64,000 nucleotides of DNA, from NCBI RefSeq assembly GCF_000023125.1, contig NC_013037.1, positions 2,356,001-2,420,000 on the forward strand, in the 5' to 3' direction. Made by a program: the position numbers and the translations under genes. Positions 8,514-16,517 of the stretch are shown one piece after another; positions within the stretch are counted from its first letter, which is position 1, and each line of letters begins with the position of its first letter. Source of the stretch: Dyadobacter fermentans DSM 18053 (GTDB lineage: Bacteria > Bacteroidota > Bacteroidia > Cytophagales > Spirosomataceae). The notes below the pieces were generated by a model that saw nothing but the letters and a program-made list of their open reading frames with translations, had not been told where the DNA came from and made no database searches.

Positions 8514-9080
8514 TTAGCAGCAGCCGCCTCCCGGTGCGCAACAAGACGCTTCCTCAGCGACTACAATCAACTTAGGCTCTTCCTTTTTTTCGGCGGGAGC
8601 GCAGCAGGACGCGTCGGCCGACGATGTTCCGCAGCTTTGGTTGCGCGAAAGTGCCTTACACTGCGTGAAGTCGGGGACTAAATTTACCGTAAATGTCTCG
8701 CCTTCGGTAACGAACTCGCCGGGGTACATTTGCCGCATGTCGAACTTCGAATTGCCGAATTCAATCTTCACTATGGCATTGGGGTCCAAAGGCAATGATT
8801 TCTCTACGATCCCGAAGATTTTAAGCGCCTTGTCCACTTTCATGGAACGGTCAGCTTCTTTCACCGACGGCTCCCAAAGCTGCACGATAACCTCTGTCCA
8901 GCTGTTCATCTGACCGCCGCAATCGACCGACACGATCGGCGCCTGTTTGATTTCGGTAATATGATACGAGCTATCTACGAACTTCCCTGCTTCATATTCA
9001 AATTGCAGATGCATGTCAGCATTCTGCTCGAGCGTACTTTTGAAGTCGCCCCACGTCACTGGATTTGGTTGATTTGCCAT
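8514..9080 (-). CDS. DUF6428-type protein with a cysteine-rich C-terminal tail
   Basis: A 188-aa protein seen next to arsR in many Bacteroidetes ars operons; its biochemical role is not known. Residues 1-140 form a soluble domain (VTWGDFKSTLEQN; VSVDCGGQMNSWTEVIVQLWEP; KALKIFGIVEKSL; IEFGNSKFDMRQMYPGEF). The tail holds Cys141, Cys150, Cys159-160, Cys180-181 and Cys187-188, with the phrase SCCAP twice (ADASCCAPAEK and EEASCCAPGGGCC). Vicinal cysteine pairs like these bind arsenite or soft metals well, so a sequestering, sensing or chaperone role is plausible. It is the second gene of the operon, 54 bp after arsR. Confidence 0.7.
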   Translation of the reverse strand: MANQPNPVTWGDFKSTLEQNADMHLQFEYEAGKFVDSSYHITEIKQAPIVSVDCGGQMNSWTEVIVQLWEPSVKEADRSMKVDKALKIFGIVEKSLPLDPNAIVKIEFGNSKFDMRQMYPGEFVTEGETFTVNLVPDFTQCKALSRNQSCGTSSADASCCAPAEKKEEPKLIVVAEEASCCAPGGGCC

Positions 9081-9134
9081 AGCTCAATTGTTATAATGTA
9101 ATATTGCGATTAATTTACTCAAAAAAATACCCGC

Positions 9135-9464
9135 TTAGTTGCAGCAGGTAACCTGTTCAAAGGATTCCAGTATCGAGCCGAAGGCTTGCCGAGCCTCTTC
9201 CCACACCGGTGGATTGATGCAATAGCAAACGCGTGGAGGGTTAATCTCACCCTGAATAATGCCTATCCGCTTCAACTCCTTCAAATGCTGAGACACGGTT
9301 GCCTGGGCAAGGTCCAGTTCATCCACCAGGTCGCCGCAAACACATGCCTTGCGCGCAATGAGCAGCTGCAAAATTGCCACCCGCGCAGGGTGTGCAAATG
9401 CCTTCGCCAGATCCGCGATCCGGTTTTGTTGCTCGGTAAATATTTCCGTTTTCGTAACTCCCAT
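9135..9464 (-). CDS. arsR: ArsR-family arsenite-responsive repressor
   Basis: A 109-aa winged-helix repressor. The helix-turn-helix is [25 protein letters not shown] (about residues 46-70). The metal-sensing cysteines Cys41 and Cys43 lie in KACVCGDL, the classic ArsR site; further pairs are Cys80/Cys82 (VCYCIN) and Cys107-108 at the C-terminus. It heads the ars operon. A palindrome, CTATCG with CGATAG eight bases apart, lies just upstream and is the probable operator. Repression would be lifted when arsenite binds. Confidence 0.95.
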   Translation of the reverse strand: MGVTKTEIFTEQQNRIADLAKAFAHPARVAILQLLIARKACVCGDLVDELDLAQATVSQHLKELKRIGIIQGEINPPRVCYCINPPVWEEARQAFGSILESFEQVTCCN

Positions 9465-9468
9465 AATG

Positions 9469-9510
9469 CAAACATAAGAGAAAGAAAATACTATCGCAAT
9501 ATTACGATAG
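9469..9510 (-). promoter_or_regulatory. Probable ars promoter and ArsR operator
   Basis: The palindrome CTATCGCAATATTACGATAG spans 9491-9510. On the minus strand a perfect Bacteroidetes -7 element, TATGTTTG, lies at 9469-9476, and a TTG 20 bases further upstream inside the palindrome can serve as the -33 element. Binding of ArsR would therefore block the promoter. The -7 box is only four bases from the arsR ATG, so the transcript would be nearly leaderless. A related half-site (AATATTGCGAT, 9100-9110) lies between arsR and the next gene. Confidence 0.55.
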
Positions 9511-9558
9511 CATTTTCTTTCTTGTAAACGACAAAATTACAACCCTATTACTTCGACT

Positions 9559-9581
9559 GTACTCTGGAATTTTCAGAGTAC
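9559..9581. other. Perfect 8-bp inverted repeat with 7-base loop
   Basis: GTACTCTG and CAGAGTAC are separated by GAATTTT. There is no clear T tract, so it is not a strong terminator. It lies upstream of both the ars operon and the rightward small membrane genes and may be a regulator site. Confidence 0.35.
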
Positions 9582-9720
9582 ATATAGAAGCTCCCGGCAG
9601 TCTAGGCCTCTTATTCATACATCTTTGATGTTTATCCCAATCCCAGGAGCTAATTAATTGTGACCATACTTCATGTAACCTTTATATTACTATATTTACA
9701 ACCGGTAAAACAGCGGACTC

Positions 9721-9891
9721 ATGGATAAATTTCATTGGGCAAAATATATTTTTAGCTTCTCGATCGTAGCAATCATAGCTGCCGTTACAGCCAAATACAT
9801 TACAAGTAATGCCTTTTTACTGATCATTCTATCAGCCGCTCTTTGCTGGCTATCCATCAAAGGCTTTTCGGCCACACAGGCTCACCGGTAA
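9721..9891 (+). CDS. Small membrane protein, 56 aa, unrecognised
   Basis: The frame starts MDKFHWAKYIFSFSIVAIIA and carries two hydrophobic segments (about residues 8-22 and 28-42) joined by TAKYITSN. It reads like a two-helix inner-membrane protein. It is followed 62 bp later by another membrane-protein gene on the same strand. No family is recognised. It is reported because the composition is clearly membrane-like. Confidence 0.45.
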   Translation: MDKFHWAKYIFSFSIVAIIAAVTAKYITSNAFLLIILSAALCWLSIKGFSATQAHR

Positions 9892-9953
9892 CGGGAGCGA
9901 TCTGCACTTTTCGCTAACATCGTCAGTCAATCGGATGTCATGAGCTTTGTAAA

Positions 9954-10586
9954 ATGGAAACACTGATCATTTTTTCAATCATTTTCCTTCCAATGGGCTG
10001 GTTGATCTGGTGTATGGTCCGATATACGCGAGATACGATCGGGAGCAATTCTCCGATGAAAGTTCAGCGGATTTACCGGACGACCATGCAGTCATTTTTT
10101 GTCAGGTCTGACTATTTGTTTGTCCTGATGGGGCTCATCATGTTTGGCGTGACCATGCACGCCGTATTTTTTGCGCGCTTCTCTACCCCATATCCAGAAA
10201 TTGGCAGGGCTGTGGTCTTTTTACTCTGTTTGTCTTCACTAGCCGTGCCGGCAATGATCGTCAGCGTCGATCTAAACCATTGGCCATATTCGAGAGGCGT
10301 TGTGATTACCAGCTACCCAGAAGTGCATCAACTGGAAATTGAGCTTTCAGATGCGGTGCTTGTTTTGAAGGATGGAGACATTTCCCGGATACAGGTTTTT
10401 CATAACAACGGCAAACTACAACTCGGCTTCGCTGTATTCTATTTAACCAGCGGGGACCACTTCATTCTACCCTTCAAAACAGAAGGCATGTGGGTAATTC
10501 AGGAATACTTCAAAGGGCTACCCGTTGAATACTTCGATCGGCTGATACCGCTCATCAGAATCCACCCAATGGAATCCGTGATATGA
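9954..10586 (+). CDS. Membrane protein of unknown function, 210 aa
   Basis: Three hydrophobic segments are visible: residues about 4-21 (IIFSIIFLPMGWLIWCMV), 54-74 (DYLFVLMGLIMFGVTMHAVFF) and 86-104 (AVVFLLCLSSLAVPAMIVS). The C-terminal half is soluble and beta-rich, with a PH-like pattern (GVVITSYPEVHQLEIEL, ISRIQVFHNNGKLQLGFAVFYL). Its stop overlaps the next gene's start by four bases (ATGA), so the two are translationally coupled. No family is recognised, and no regulator is attached. It may form a small membrane unit with its neighbours. Confidence 0.65.
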   Translation: METLIIFSIIFLPMGWLIWCMVRYTRDTIGSNSPMKVQRIYRTTMQSFFVRSDYLFVLMGLIMFGVTMHAVFFARFSTPYPEIGRAVVFLLCLSSLAVPAMIVSVDLNHWPYSRGVVITSYPEVHQLEIELSDAVLVLKDGDISRIQVFHNNGKLQLGFAVFYLTSGDHFILPFKTEGMWVIQEYFKGLPVEYFDRLIPLIRIHPMESVI

Positions 10587-10939
10587 GCGCAACACCGGCA
10601 GAAGGATATAAAAAATATCGCTGGTTCTGGTTTTACTTGCAAACTGGAATGGGACTGCTCATGCTGTTTGCCACATATATGATGTGGGCTAAAATGAAAG
10701 AAGAAGATGAGATAGTCAAGAATTCACCGCTGGTGTGCATGCGAGTGACTGCACGAGAACGTTGCGCGGGCATTTCCAAACTACCCGATGTTATCCACGC
10801 TAGCTATGAAGGGCGAAATTATACTTTCGATTGCGGGCGCAAATATTTCAGAAGTACCTTTGGTGTAGACAGCATCCAGGTCCACTTTGATGCCTTGAAA
10901 GATCGGGCCGTTTTACCTGTCCTTAATTTCCCGCACTAA
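10583..10939 (+). CDS. Small membrane-anchored protein, 118 aa, unrecognised
   Basis: One N-terminal membrane segment (about residues 14-33, WFWFYLQTGMGLLMLFATYM) is followed by a soluble part of about 80 residues with three cysteines (LVCMRVTARERCAG; YTFDCGRKYF). It begins inside the last codons of the preceding membrane gene, so it is co-translated. The pairing of the two suggests a complex. No family is recognised. Confidence 0.6.
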   Translation: MSATPAEGYKKYRWFWFYLQTGMGLLMLFATYMMWAKMKEEDEIVKNSPLVCMRVTARERCAGISKLPDVIHASYEGRNYTFDCGRKYFRSTFGVDSIQVHFDALKDRAVLPVLNFPH

Positions 10940-11558
10940 CATTTCTTGTGGTGATGATTGCCGGAGCCGCCGTGATGACGATCGCCGATGCGGCAGTCAC
11001 TGCGCGGAAATATCGCTAAAATCAGTTGTGAATCATAAATTGCCCCATCGCCATGTGAAGAATCCGGCGGCCAGCTTTTTAAATACCCAAACACCTTTTT
11101 GCAACTACCACTCCCAATTCCTAGTTGAATTGATCCTTAGTATCCCCGGCGTTTCTGAGATCGTCTAAAATCGAAAAAAAACTGCTGATATCAAGAGGTC
11201 ATTTCACGCTCGTTGAACAGGCTGCGCATGATACAAAGAAAAATCACCGCCTTTTCACTCCTTTGTCCGGTCACTACCATACCAGTCGTCGTCAACATTA
11301 AAAGCGCATTCGAAGCCGCACTTTTATTTACCTGAAAGCACGCCACAATGCCTCCAAAAACCGCCCCTTGTTTCCCTTGCCAAAGCAAATAAGGGAAATA
11401 CCTTGCGGCAACGGCCCTTAACCCTAAATGTTCTAAGTGCCTGCTATGCTGCTCAATCCGATCCTAGGGCTGTTGCAGATGACTAATGATTTATAAAGAA
11501 GCAAGTAATTTTTTTCAGTTCTCATTCACCAATGGCTAATTGTAATTGAAGGAGACCG
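10940..11558. other. 0.6-kb gene-poor stretch left of the second IS3 element
   Basis: A short in-frame phrase at about 10951-11019 (VMIAGAAVMTIADAAVTARKYR and a stop) looks like the end of a membrane protein but has no upstream part. A minus-strand frame at 11191-11388 has no recognised features. Nothing else is supported. It is probably debris around the IS. Confidence 0.35.
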
Positions 11559-11575
11559 TGTAAGTACCCCGTTTC

Positions 11576-12397
11576 TCAGACAGTCATTTGGTGGTGAATT
11601 TTCTTTTTCACCAGCGATTCCTTCCATTCAAATGGTGTCAAATTGCCCAGTCCTTCATGTGGTCGTCGCTGGTTATATTCTTCAATCCATTCCGCGGTTA
11701 ATTGCCTGACCTGATCCAGGTCGAAGAACAAATAAGCGTCTAATACAGCTTCTCTGTACAGTCGATTAAATCGTTCGATATAGCCATTTTGCGTTGGCTT
11801 GCCTGGCTGTATAAATTTGGCTTCAATGCCTTTTTCCTCACACCAGATCGTGAAATTTCCGGAAGTGAATTCCGGTCCGTTGTCCGATCTGATCGCCATT
11901 GGGAATCCTCTGCTTTCTCCAATACGGTTCAAAGTCCTAATGATCCGCTTCGCGGAAAGTGAAGTATCGATTTCTATGGCCAATGCCTCACGTGAGCAGT
12001 CGTCAATGACGTTGAACGTTCGGAATTTGCGGTTGCCGACCATACTGTCGCTCATAAAATCGACACTCCAAACTTCATTCACCTGCGCTGGCTGAGCTAA
12101 AGGTTGCCTAACCCGATCGGGTAATCGCCGCTTCCCCTTTCGCCTCTTATTCAGCTTCAAAACTTGATAAATGCGGTGAACTCGCTTATGATTCCATGGC
12201 TTACCTGATCTTCGCAGGTAGGCAAACAGCTTTCTAAACCCGTATGAAGGGTGTTTGAATGCCAAGTCCTGCAACGACTCAATTACCTCAGAATCATCCT
12301 TCTTACTGCTGTAATAATATTGAGAGCGAACAAGGCTAACGATTTTACAGGCTCTGCTCACAGCGATATCGTGCTCGCGAACAATCTCCTCTGTCAA
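11576..12397 (-). CDS. IS3 transposase OrfB (DDE integrase)
   Basis: A 273-aa integrase that reads without breaks: an HTH_21-like N-terminus (HPSYGFRKLFAYLRRSG, NHKRVHRIYQVLKLN), then the rve core with the three acidic residues in WSVDFMSDSMV, IRSDNGPEFTS and NGYIERFNRLYREAVL, and the C-terminal NQRRPHEGLGNLTPFEWKE. The first codon shown is TTG at 12397. In IS3 elements OrfB is normally made as an OrfA-OrfB fusion by -1 frameshifting, and a short A run (CAAAAAGGG) lies at the right place. Confidence 0.9.
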   Translation of the reverse strand: MTEEIVREHDIAVSRACKIVSLVRSQYYYSSKKDDSEVIESLQDLAFKHPSYGFRKLFAYLRRSGKPWNHKRVHRIYQVLKLNKRRKGKRRLPDRVRQPLAQPAQVNEVWSVDFMSDSMVGNRKFRTFNVIDDCSREALAIEIDTSLSAKRIIRTLNRIGESRGFPMAIRSDNGPEFTSGNFTIWCEEKGIEAKFIQPGKPTQNGYIERFNRLYREAVLDAYLFFDLDQVRQLTAEWIEEYNQRRPHEGLGNLTPFEWKESLVKKKIHHQMTV

Positions 12398-12685
12398 TTC
12401 CCTTTTTGCGGCAGAGCCCAGCCCTTTTTTACGAAAATCTCTTTGAGTATTTGGTTATCCAGGCTCAGGTCCGCGAACATCTTTTTGAGCCGGGAATTCT
12501 CTTCCTCCAAATCCTTAAGCCTTTTGACGTCGGAAGCTTCCATGCCTCCATACCGACTCTTCCAATTGTAAAAAGTGGCCTCAGAAATGCCATGCTGCCG
12601 ACAAATCTCCTTGGTTGGGATGCCTGCTTCCTGCTGCTTGAGGATCGAAACGATCTGCGTCTCTTGTGAATCTGGTCTTTTTCAT
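12394..12685 (-). pseudogene. IS3 transposase OrfA with an early one-base insertion
   Basis: From the ATG at 12685 the frame reads MKKTRFT and then fails. Removing one A after codon 7 gives a normal OrfA: ETQIVSILKQQEAGIPTKEI, RQHGISEATFYNWKSRYGGM, LEEENSRLKKMFADLSLDNQ and a stop at 12394. This is a helix-turn-helix with a leucine-zipper-like tail. The extra A follows ACA and may be real or a sequencing error. Without OrfA the element would not move by itself. Confidence 0.75.
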
Positions 12686-12746
12686 CAGTTTAAAATTAAG
12701 GTTTAATCTCTAATTTCAAACTGTCTGTCGTTTCGGGATACTTACA

Positions 12747-13550
12747 ATTCCAGCCATAATCATAGTTTTTTGATGCTGCCGGAGCGGTGATATCGTTGAT
12801 TTCTTCAAAATGTTCGCCTACATCGATGAGGAAAAGCTTTTTTGAAACAGGATCCAGGCTCATTCGCCACGGATTCCGGAAACCTACTGCCCAAATGCTC
12901 CTTCTCTGACGTGAAGCGCCGGGTTGATTGTAATAGGGATTGCCGGGTGCCGGCTCACCATTGTCGAGCAACCAGAGGATTTTTCCCCTGTACGTGTCGA
13001 GCTGAGGTGCAAACACGGGACGGTTGCTGTCGCCGATCGCTATATAGAGATAACCGTCTTTGAAAAGCAGGGCACCGCCGTTATGATTTCCATTCAGGAT
13101 TGAATCGAACTGCATGACCCGGGTGACCGAATTTACTGTATTTGCAGGCGTGATGCCAATCACATCCAGATAATGCCTGCTACGCTGCTGATTCGTGTAA
13201 AAAAGATAGCATTTACCATTTGCGGCAAAATCAGGATGCAGAGTAATCCCCAACAGTCCTTGTTCGGCGTCGGTCGTTGTCTGTACCTGGTGAACGGTTG
13301 ATAGCAAACCATTCTGGAAAACCTTCACGCTACCCGACCGTTCGGCAACGAAAATCCGGCCGTCGGCGGCATGGGCCATGCAAGTAGCCTCGTTGATAAC
13401 GTCCTGCGTGAGCTTCTTTTGTGTGAAGCCCTGCGGTAATTGTCCAAATGTCAATACTGGGACAAGAAGAAAAGCGAGCAGCCCCATGAGCTGGCCTCGC
13501 AAAATCTTTCCCGATAATAGGCGAACTTGTAGAAGTCGAGTTTTAAGCAT
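12747..13550 (-). pseudogene. PQQ-dependent sugar dehydrogenase, 3' part removed by IS3
   Basis: The product belongs to the soluble glucose/sorbosone dehydrogenase family, a six-bladed propeller that oxidises sugars with PQQ in the periplasm. It has a signal sequence (LMGLLAFLLVPVLTFGQ), then FTQKKLTQDVINEATCMAHA, AEQGLLGITLHPDFAANGK, GNHNGGALLFKDGYLYIAIGD and IWAVGFRNPWRMSLDP. His residues typical of the active site are present in GNHNGG. After KNYDYGWN the sequence runs into the terminal repeat of the IS. About 268 codons remain, and roughly the last quarter or more is missing. The ATG at 13550 is chosen because it gives the signal peptide. It follows the TonB-C-like gene by 28 bp. Confidence 0.85.
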
Positions 13551-13578
13551 ATCTGTTGTTTTGGTTTTGATCGATTGT

Positions 13579-14016
13579 TTATTCGTGGCTTTTGAAAACA
13601 AACTTGAACAGGTAGGACTGGGCATGCGAAGCGGGCCGAACGACTTGCAACCTCTTACCCAGCAACTGTCGTGAGATGTCGTTGTTTAAATCTTCTTCCT
13701 GACTGAAAATCTTCACATGAGTGATTGTACCACTCCTGCCAACGTCAATTTTGACCATTACTACGCCGCTGATATTGGCAGCTTCCAATGTTGTAGGGTA
13801 GCGCATCATGGCCGAGAGTTGCCGGGCAATGACGACATCCTCATCTTGAATGGGTGTGTTCTTAGTCCAGCTCTCATTCCTATCGATCCAGTTTTTCTGG
13901 TTTGACGCCTGCGCATTTTCTAACAGCTGCTCTGCGGGCTGGCCAGTCGCTTTGCCGATTGTCGCAATTAATAGGACGCAAAAAATTAAAGCATTTATTT
14001 TCACGTTTGTGTGCAT
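13579..14016 (-). CDS. Secreted TonB C-terminal-domain-like protein
   Basis: A 145-aa protein with an N-terminal signal (INALIFCVLLIATIGKATGQ). Its C-terminal half (MRYPTTLEAANISGVVMVKI, then VGRSGTITHVKIFSQEE) resembles the TonB_C energy-transducer fold: YP-x-x-A-x-x-x-x-x-G-x-V-x-V-x-x-x-V-x-x-x-G. There is no transmembrane anchor or proline-rich linker after signal cleavage, so it is not a full TonB. In Bacteroidetes such short secreted forms are common and of unknown role. It lies in the middle of a five-gene minus-strand operon. Confidence 0.7.
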   Translation of the reverse strand: MHTNVKINALIFCVLLIATIGKATGQPAEQLLENAQASNQKNWIDRNESWTKNTPIQDEDVVIARQLSAMMRYPTTLEAANISGVVMVKIDVGRSGTITHVKIFSQEEDLNNDISRQLLGKRLQVVRPASHAQSYLFKFVFKSHE

Positions 14017-14063
14017 TTTAAAATGACTAAATGATTTCTAACGCGCCTACATATACGCTCCAC

Positions 14064-14789
14064 TCAAAAGGTTTGACAATGACCATCCATATACACCTGG
14101 AGGCCGTTCAAACGACATTCGGGTAGGGCCAGATACATCGCGTTGGCGGCTATCAGTTCCGCCTCGCCCGACTTGCCCGCGCCAAAATGCCGGATCGGGT
14201 TGTTGGTGTTGCCACCATCTAGTCCATCAAGAAAGCTGAGAAAATTCAATCGGATATTTCGGTCCGAAAAACGGCCGACTTGCGTCTTGATCAACTGCTT
14301 TTCCAAAGCGTAGGCCGCATCATTTAGAGCGAAACACTGATTTTTGTCCAAAGCTGAAACCGGACCGCTTAGAATCAATGCCGAGTTCGGGTTCATGAGA
14401 GGGAGGGCGAGCTGAACTATGGAAAACAACTCCCCTACCCCTGACATGACCTTCTCTCGGACTTCTGCCGTAATTTGTCCTGGTACGGCTAGCTCTCCCC
14501 TTGTTGGGAATACGCATAGTATATCGATCCCTTCCGGGCAACACCGCCTGAAACGTGCCGCTAGTTGCCCGGCTACCATAGGTCCGCAAGCAAAACCCGT
14601 TGCATTCTCACCGATCTGGTCGATCGCGAAGTTCACGTGATTTTGCCTAGAAGCTGTTACGATTACGCGGGCTCCTTCATTGGCAAATAATCGCGCTGTC
14701 GCAAGCCCTGGTCCAAACCAGGCATTTACAATGACTGCCGTTTTGCCTTCGAGACTTCTACCCTCCCACCAGCTCTGTGAAATCACCAT
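14064..14789 (-). CDS. SDR-family protein with atypical cofactor motif
   Basis: A 241-aa Rossmann-fold protein. Strand 1 and the following loop read GKTAVIVNAWFGPGLATARLF, where most SDRs have TG-x-x-x-G-x-G; the spacing of glycines is kept only in part. The catalytic Tyr and Lys look present (AAYALEKQLIK), with a serine in LILSGPVSAL. The C-terminal CRLNGLQVYMDGH matches the usual SDR end. NAD(P) binding is therefore uncertain. The start overlaps the stop of the preceding small secreted protein by seven bases, and the two are probably coupled. Confidence 0.7.
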   Translation of the reverse strand: MVISQSWWEGRSLEGKTAVIVNAWFGPGLATARLFANEGARVIVTASRQNHVNFAIDQIGENATGFACGPMVAGQLAARFRRCCPEGIDILCVFPTRGELAVPGQITAEVREKVMSGVGELFSIVQLALPLMNPNSALILSGPVSALDKNQCFALNDAAYALEKQLIKTQVGRFSDRNIRLNFLSFLDGLDGGNTNNPIRHFGAGKSGEAELIAANAMYLALPECRLNGLQVYMDGHCQTF

Positions 14790-15103
14790 TCTTTTCCACG
14801 GCCGGCCTTATAGTGGGCCGATGAATTAAATGGCGAGCGCAATCCTTTTAAAATCTTCCACTTTCTGGCAAAAATGAGCTGAGGTTTTCTAAGCCTGTAC
14901 CTCGGCGTGCCCGAAACATGGTCAACTGAGGCATTTTTTGAGGAAGTATCCGCTACAACTATGACATGGTCCGACCGCCTCGCTGCATCCCGCGCCTTAT
15001 GGGGATGCTTGTAATTGTGTGTTGAAATCGCCTGGTCGGCCTGGGCATGGGCAGCTAATGCTACGGCAACTACCATAGCAAACGAATATTTTATGAATGA
15101 CAT
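14783..15103 (-). CDS. Small secreted basic protein, 106 aa, unrecognised
   Basis: A signal peptide (MSFIKYSFAMVVAVALAAHA, cleavage likely near QA-DQA) is followed by about 85 residues rich in His, Lys and Arg (HNYKHPHKARDAARRSDHV; RYRLRKPQLIFARKWKILKG). No family is recognised. It is encoded between the glycosyltransferase gene (11-bp gap) and the SDR-like gene (overlap), so it belongs to the same transcript. Confidence 0.55.
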   Translation of the reverse strand: MSFIKYSFAMVVAVALAAHAQADQAISTHNYKHPHKARDAARRSDHVIVVADTSSKNASVDHVSGTPRYRLRKPQLIFARKWKILKGLRSPFNSSAHYKAGRGKEW

Positions 15104-15114
15104 TTTCTAAAACT

Positions 15115-16437
15115 TTAACCGCAAACAACCCGCTCTTCCAACAAGTCAAGAATGTGACCCGCGCTTTTTTCATTCGCATCCACATCCAAGTGCGTCGAAA
15201 TCCTGAAGACATTCTTTTTGAAGATGTCATTAGACAGGATTTTGTGGACACTTTCGCGTATCTGATCTGGGGTAGGTGTTTCCGTTTCCAGATTAATCCC
15301 ACAGCCGAAGTGGCCGATACGTGAGCAAACTTCATTTTTACCCTCATGCACGCCCGCCGCTACCATTGGCAACTGATTATGTATGCTGAGCAAGGTGCCT
15401 CCATAGCCACCATTGGTAACATAAACGTCTGCTCTGGGCATCACATCGTCAAACGGAATGAAATCTTCGATGATCAGGTTTTCGAAAGGAAAACGCGCGC
15501 GCAATTCCGCTGTCCCATTACCGCCTGTTGTGGCAATTACCAGCGTCTCAGAATTTTTGAAAGCTTCCAGCGTGGGTACAAGTATCTTGTTGATATCGTG
15601 CTCAACAGTGCCCTGGGTAACCAGCACAATCCTGCCATATTGTAAAAGTTTCTGATCAAACCAGGGCTGCCGGGATTTACTTTCCGAGTACGGCAGCAAT
15701 GCGCCGACAAAACGGACATTTTCGCCCAGGTCGCTGCGGTCATACTCAAATGCTTTTGCGCCAATTTGCAGAAACAAGTCGGATTGACGGATCAATGTAT
15801 CGAATAAAATTGCTTTTTCGTGCGGTACCTGGTACCGGTCCAGAATGGCCGAAAAAGAGTCAATGGCAGTTTTGAAAACAACGTTGGCCAAAGCATCTTT
15901 CATACCAAAATACATCGCACGTTGCTCCTCCGTCGCGGCAGGCGGCAATCCTGTTCCATAAGGCGCCAGATCAACAGATTCTTCCGCCAGAGGAATTACG
16001 CCAACGGCAACAACGGGGATGCTCATCAGCTTGCTAACTAACGGAATCGCGGAAAAGCAGCTGTCAGCAATGAACACATCGAATGGGAACGATTCGTGTA
16101 TTTCGAGAATATCCTCATAATACTCAGGTGCCCGGTTTCCGAAAATGTGGATCAAGTCAAAGCTCAGTTTTTCGGCGGGATCTGTTAATTTTTGTCGCTC
16201 CGGCAGGATCTCGTTTACATTCACACCGTTGACATCCCATGCTTTTTTGAAGCCATAATGTGGTATCGACAATTTTTCAAGCTTGCATTTGAAAACATCA
16301 GAAGCATACCACCTGACATCGCACCCTAATTCCTGTAAATATTTAGCAAGCCCGGTAAGGGGATTAAAATGACCGTCTCCGGGAACGGTACCAAAGAGTA
16401 TTCTTTTACCTGTTAATTCATTTTTGTATTTCGTCAT
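15115..16437 (-). CDS. UDP-glycosyltransferase, GT1/MurG-like
   Basis: A 440-aa GT-B enzyme that would move a sugar from a nucleotide donor onto a small acceptor. The N-terminus has the acceptor-side motif ILFGTVPGDGHFNPLTGLA with the catalytic His. The C-terminal donor domain has IVLVTQGTVEHD, VIATTGG, FIPFDDVMPRADVYVTNGGYGG and LPMVAAGVHEGKNEV, matching macrolide- or rhamnosyl-type GT1 enzymes. The acceptor is unknown. It is the first gene of the operon with the small secreted protein, the SDR-like protein, the TonB-C-like protein and the sugar dehydrogenase, and it is divergent from another SDR gene across a 234-bp region full of ATCACC boxes. Confidence 0.85.
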   Translation of the reverse strand: MTKYKNELTGKRILFGTVPGDGHFNPLTGLAKYLQELGCDVRWYASDVFKCKLEKLSIPHYGFKKAWDVNGVNVNEILPERQKLTDPAEKLSFDLIHIFGNRAPEYYEDILEIHESFPFDVFIADSCFSAIPLVSKLMSIPVVAVGVIPLAEESVDLAPYGTGLPPAATEEQRAMYFGMKDALANVVFKTAIDSFSAILDRYQVPHEKAILFDTLIRQSDLFLQIGAKAFEYDRSDLGENVRFVGALLPYSESKSRQPWFDQKLLQYGRIVLVTQGTVEHDINKILVPTLEAFKNSETLVIATTGGNGTAELRARFPFENLIIEDFIPFDDVMPRADVYVTNGGYGGTLLSIHNQLPMVAAGVHEGKNEVCSRIGHFGCGINLETETPTPDQIRESVHKILSNDIFKKNVFRISTHLDVDANEKSAGHILDLLEERVVCG

Positions 16438-16517
16438 GATCTCTGATGATAATTGACGCGGTGCGTCGTTTGTCTTGATTTTTGTTGCAAAACTATGTTT
16501 ACAGCAGACGGGCGCAT

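Larger units (their letters stand above)
11559..12746 (-). mobile_element. IS3-family insertion sequence, 1188 bp
   Basis: Imperfect terminal inverted repeats begin TGTAAGTACCCCG on the left (11559) and TGTAAGTATCCCG on the right (complement of 12746 inward), and both carry AGACAGT a few bases further in. Inside are overlapping orfA and orfB. The right end lies inside a PQQ-sugar-dehydrogenase gene. No target duplication is seen, and the missing half of that gene is not found left of the element, so a deletion probably went with or after the insertion. Confidence 0.85.
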
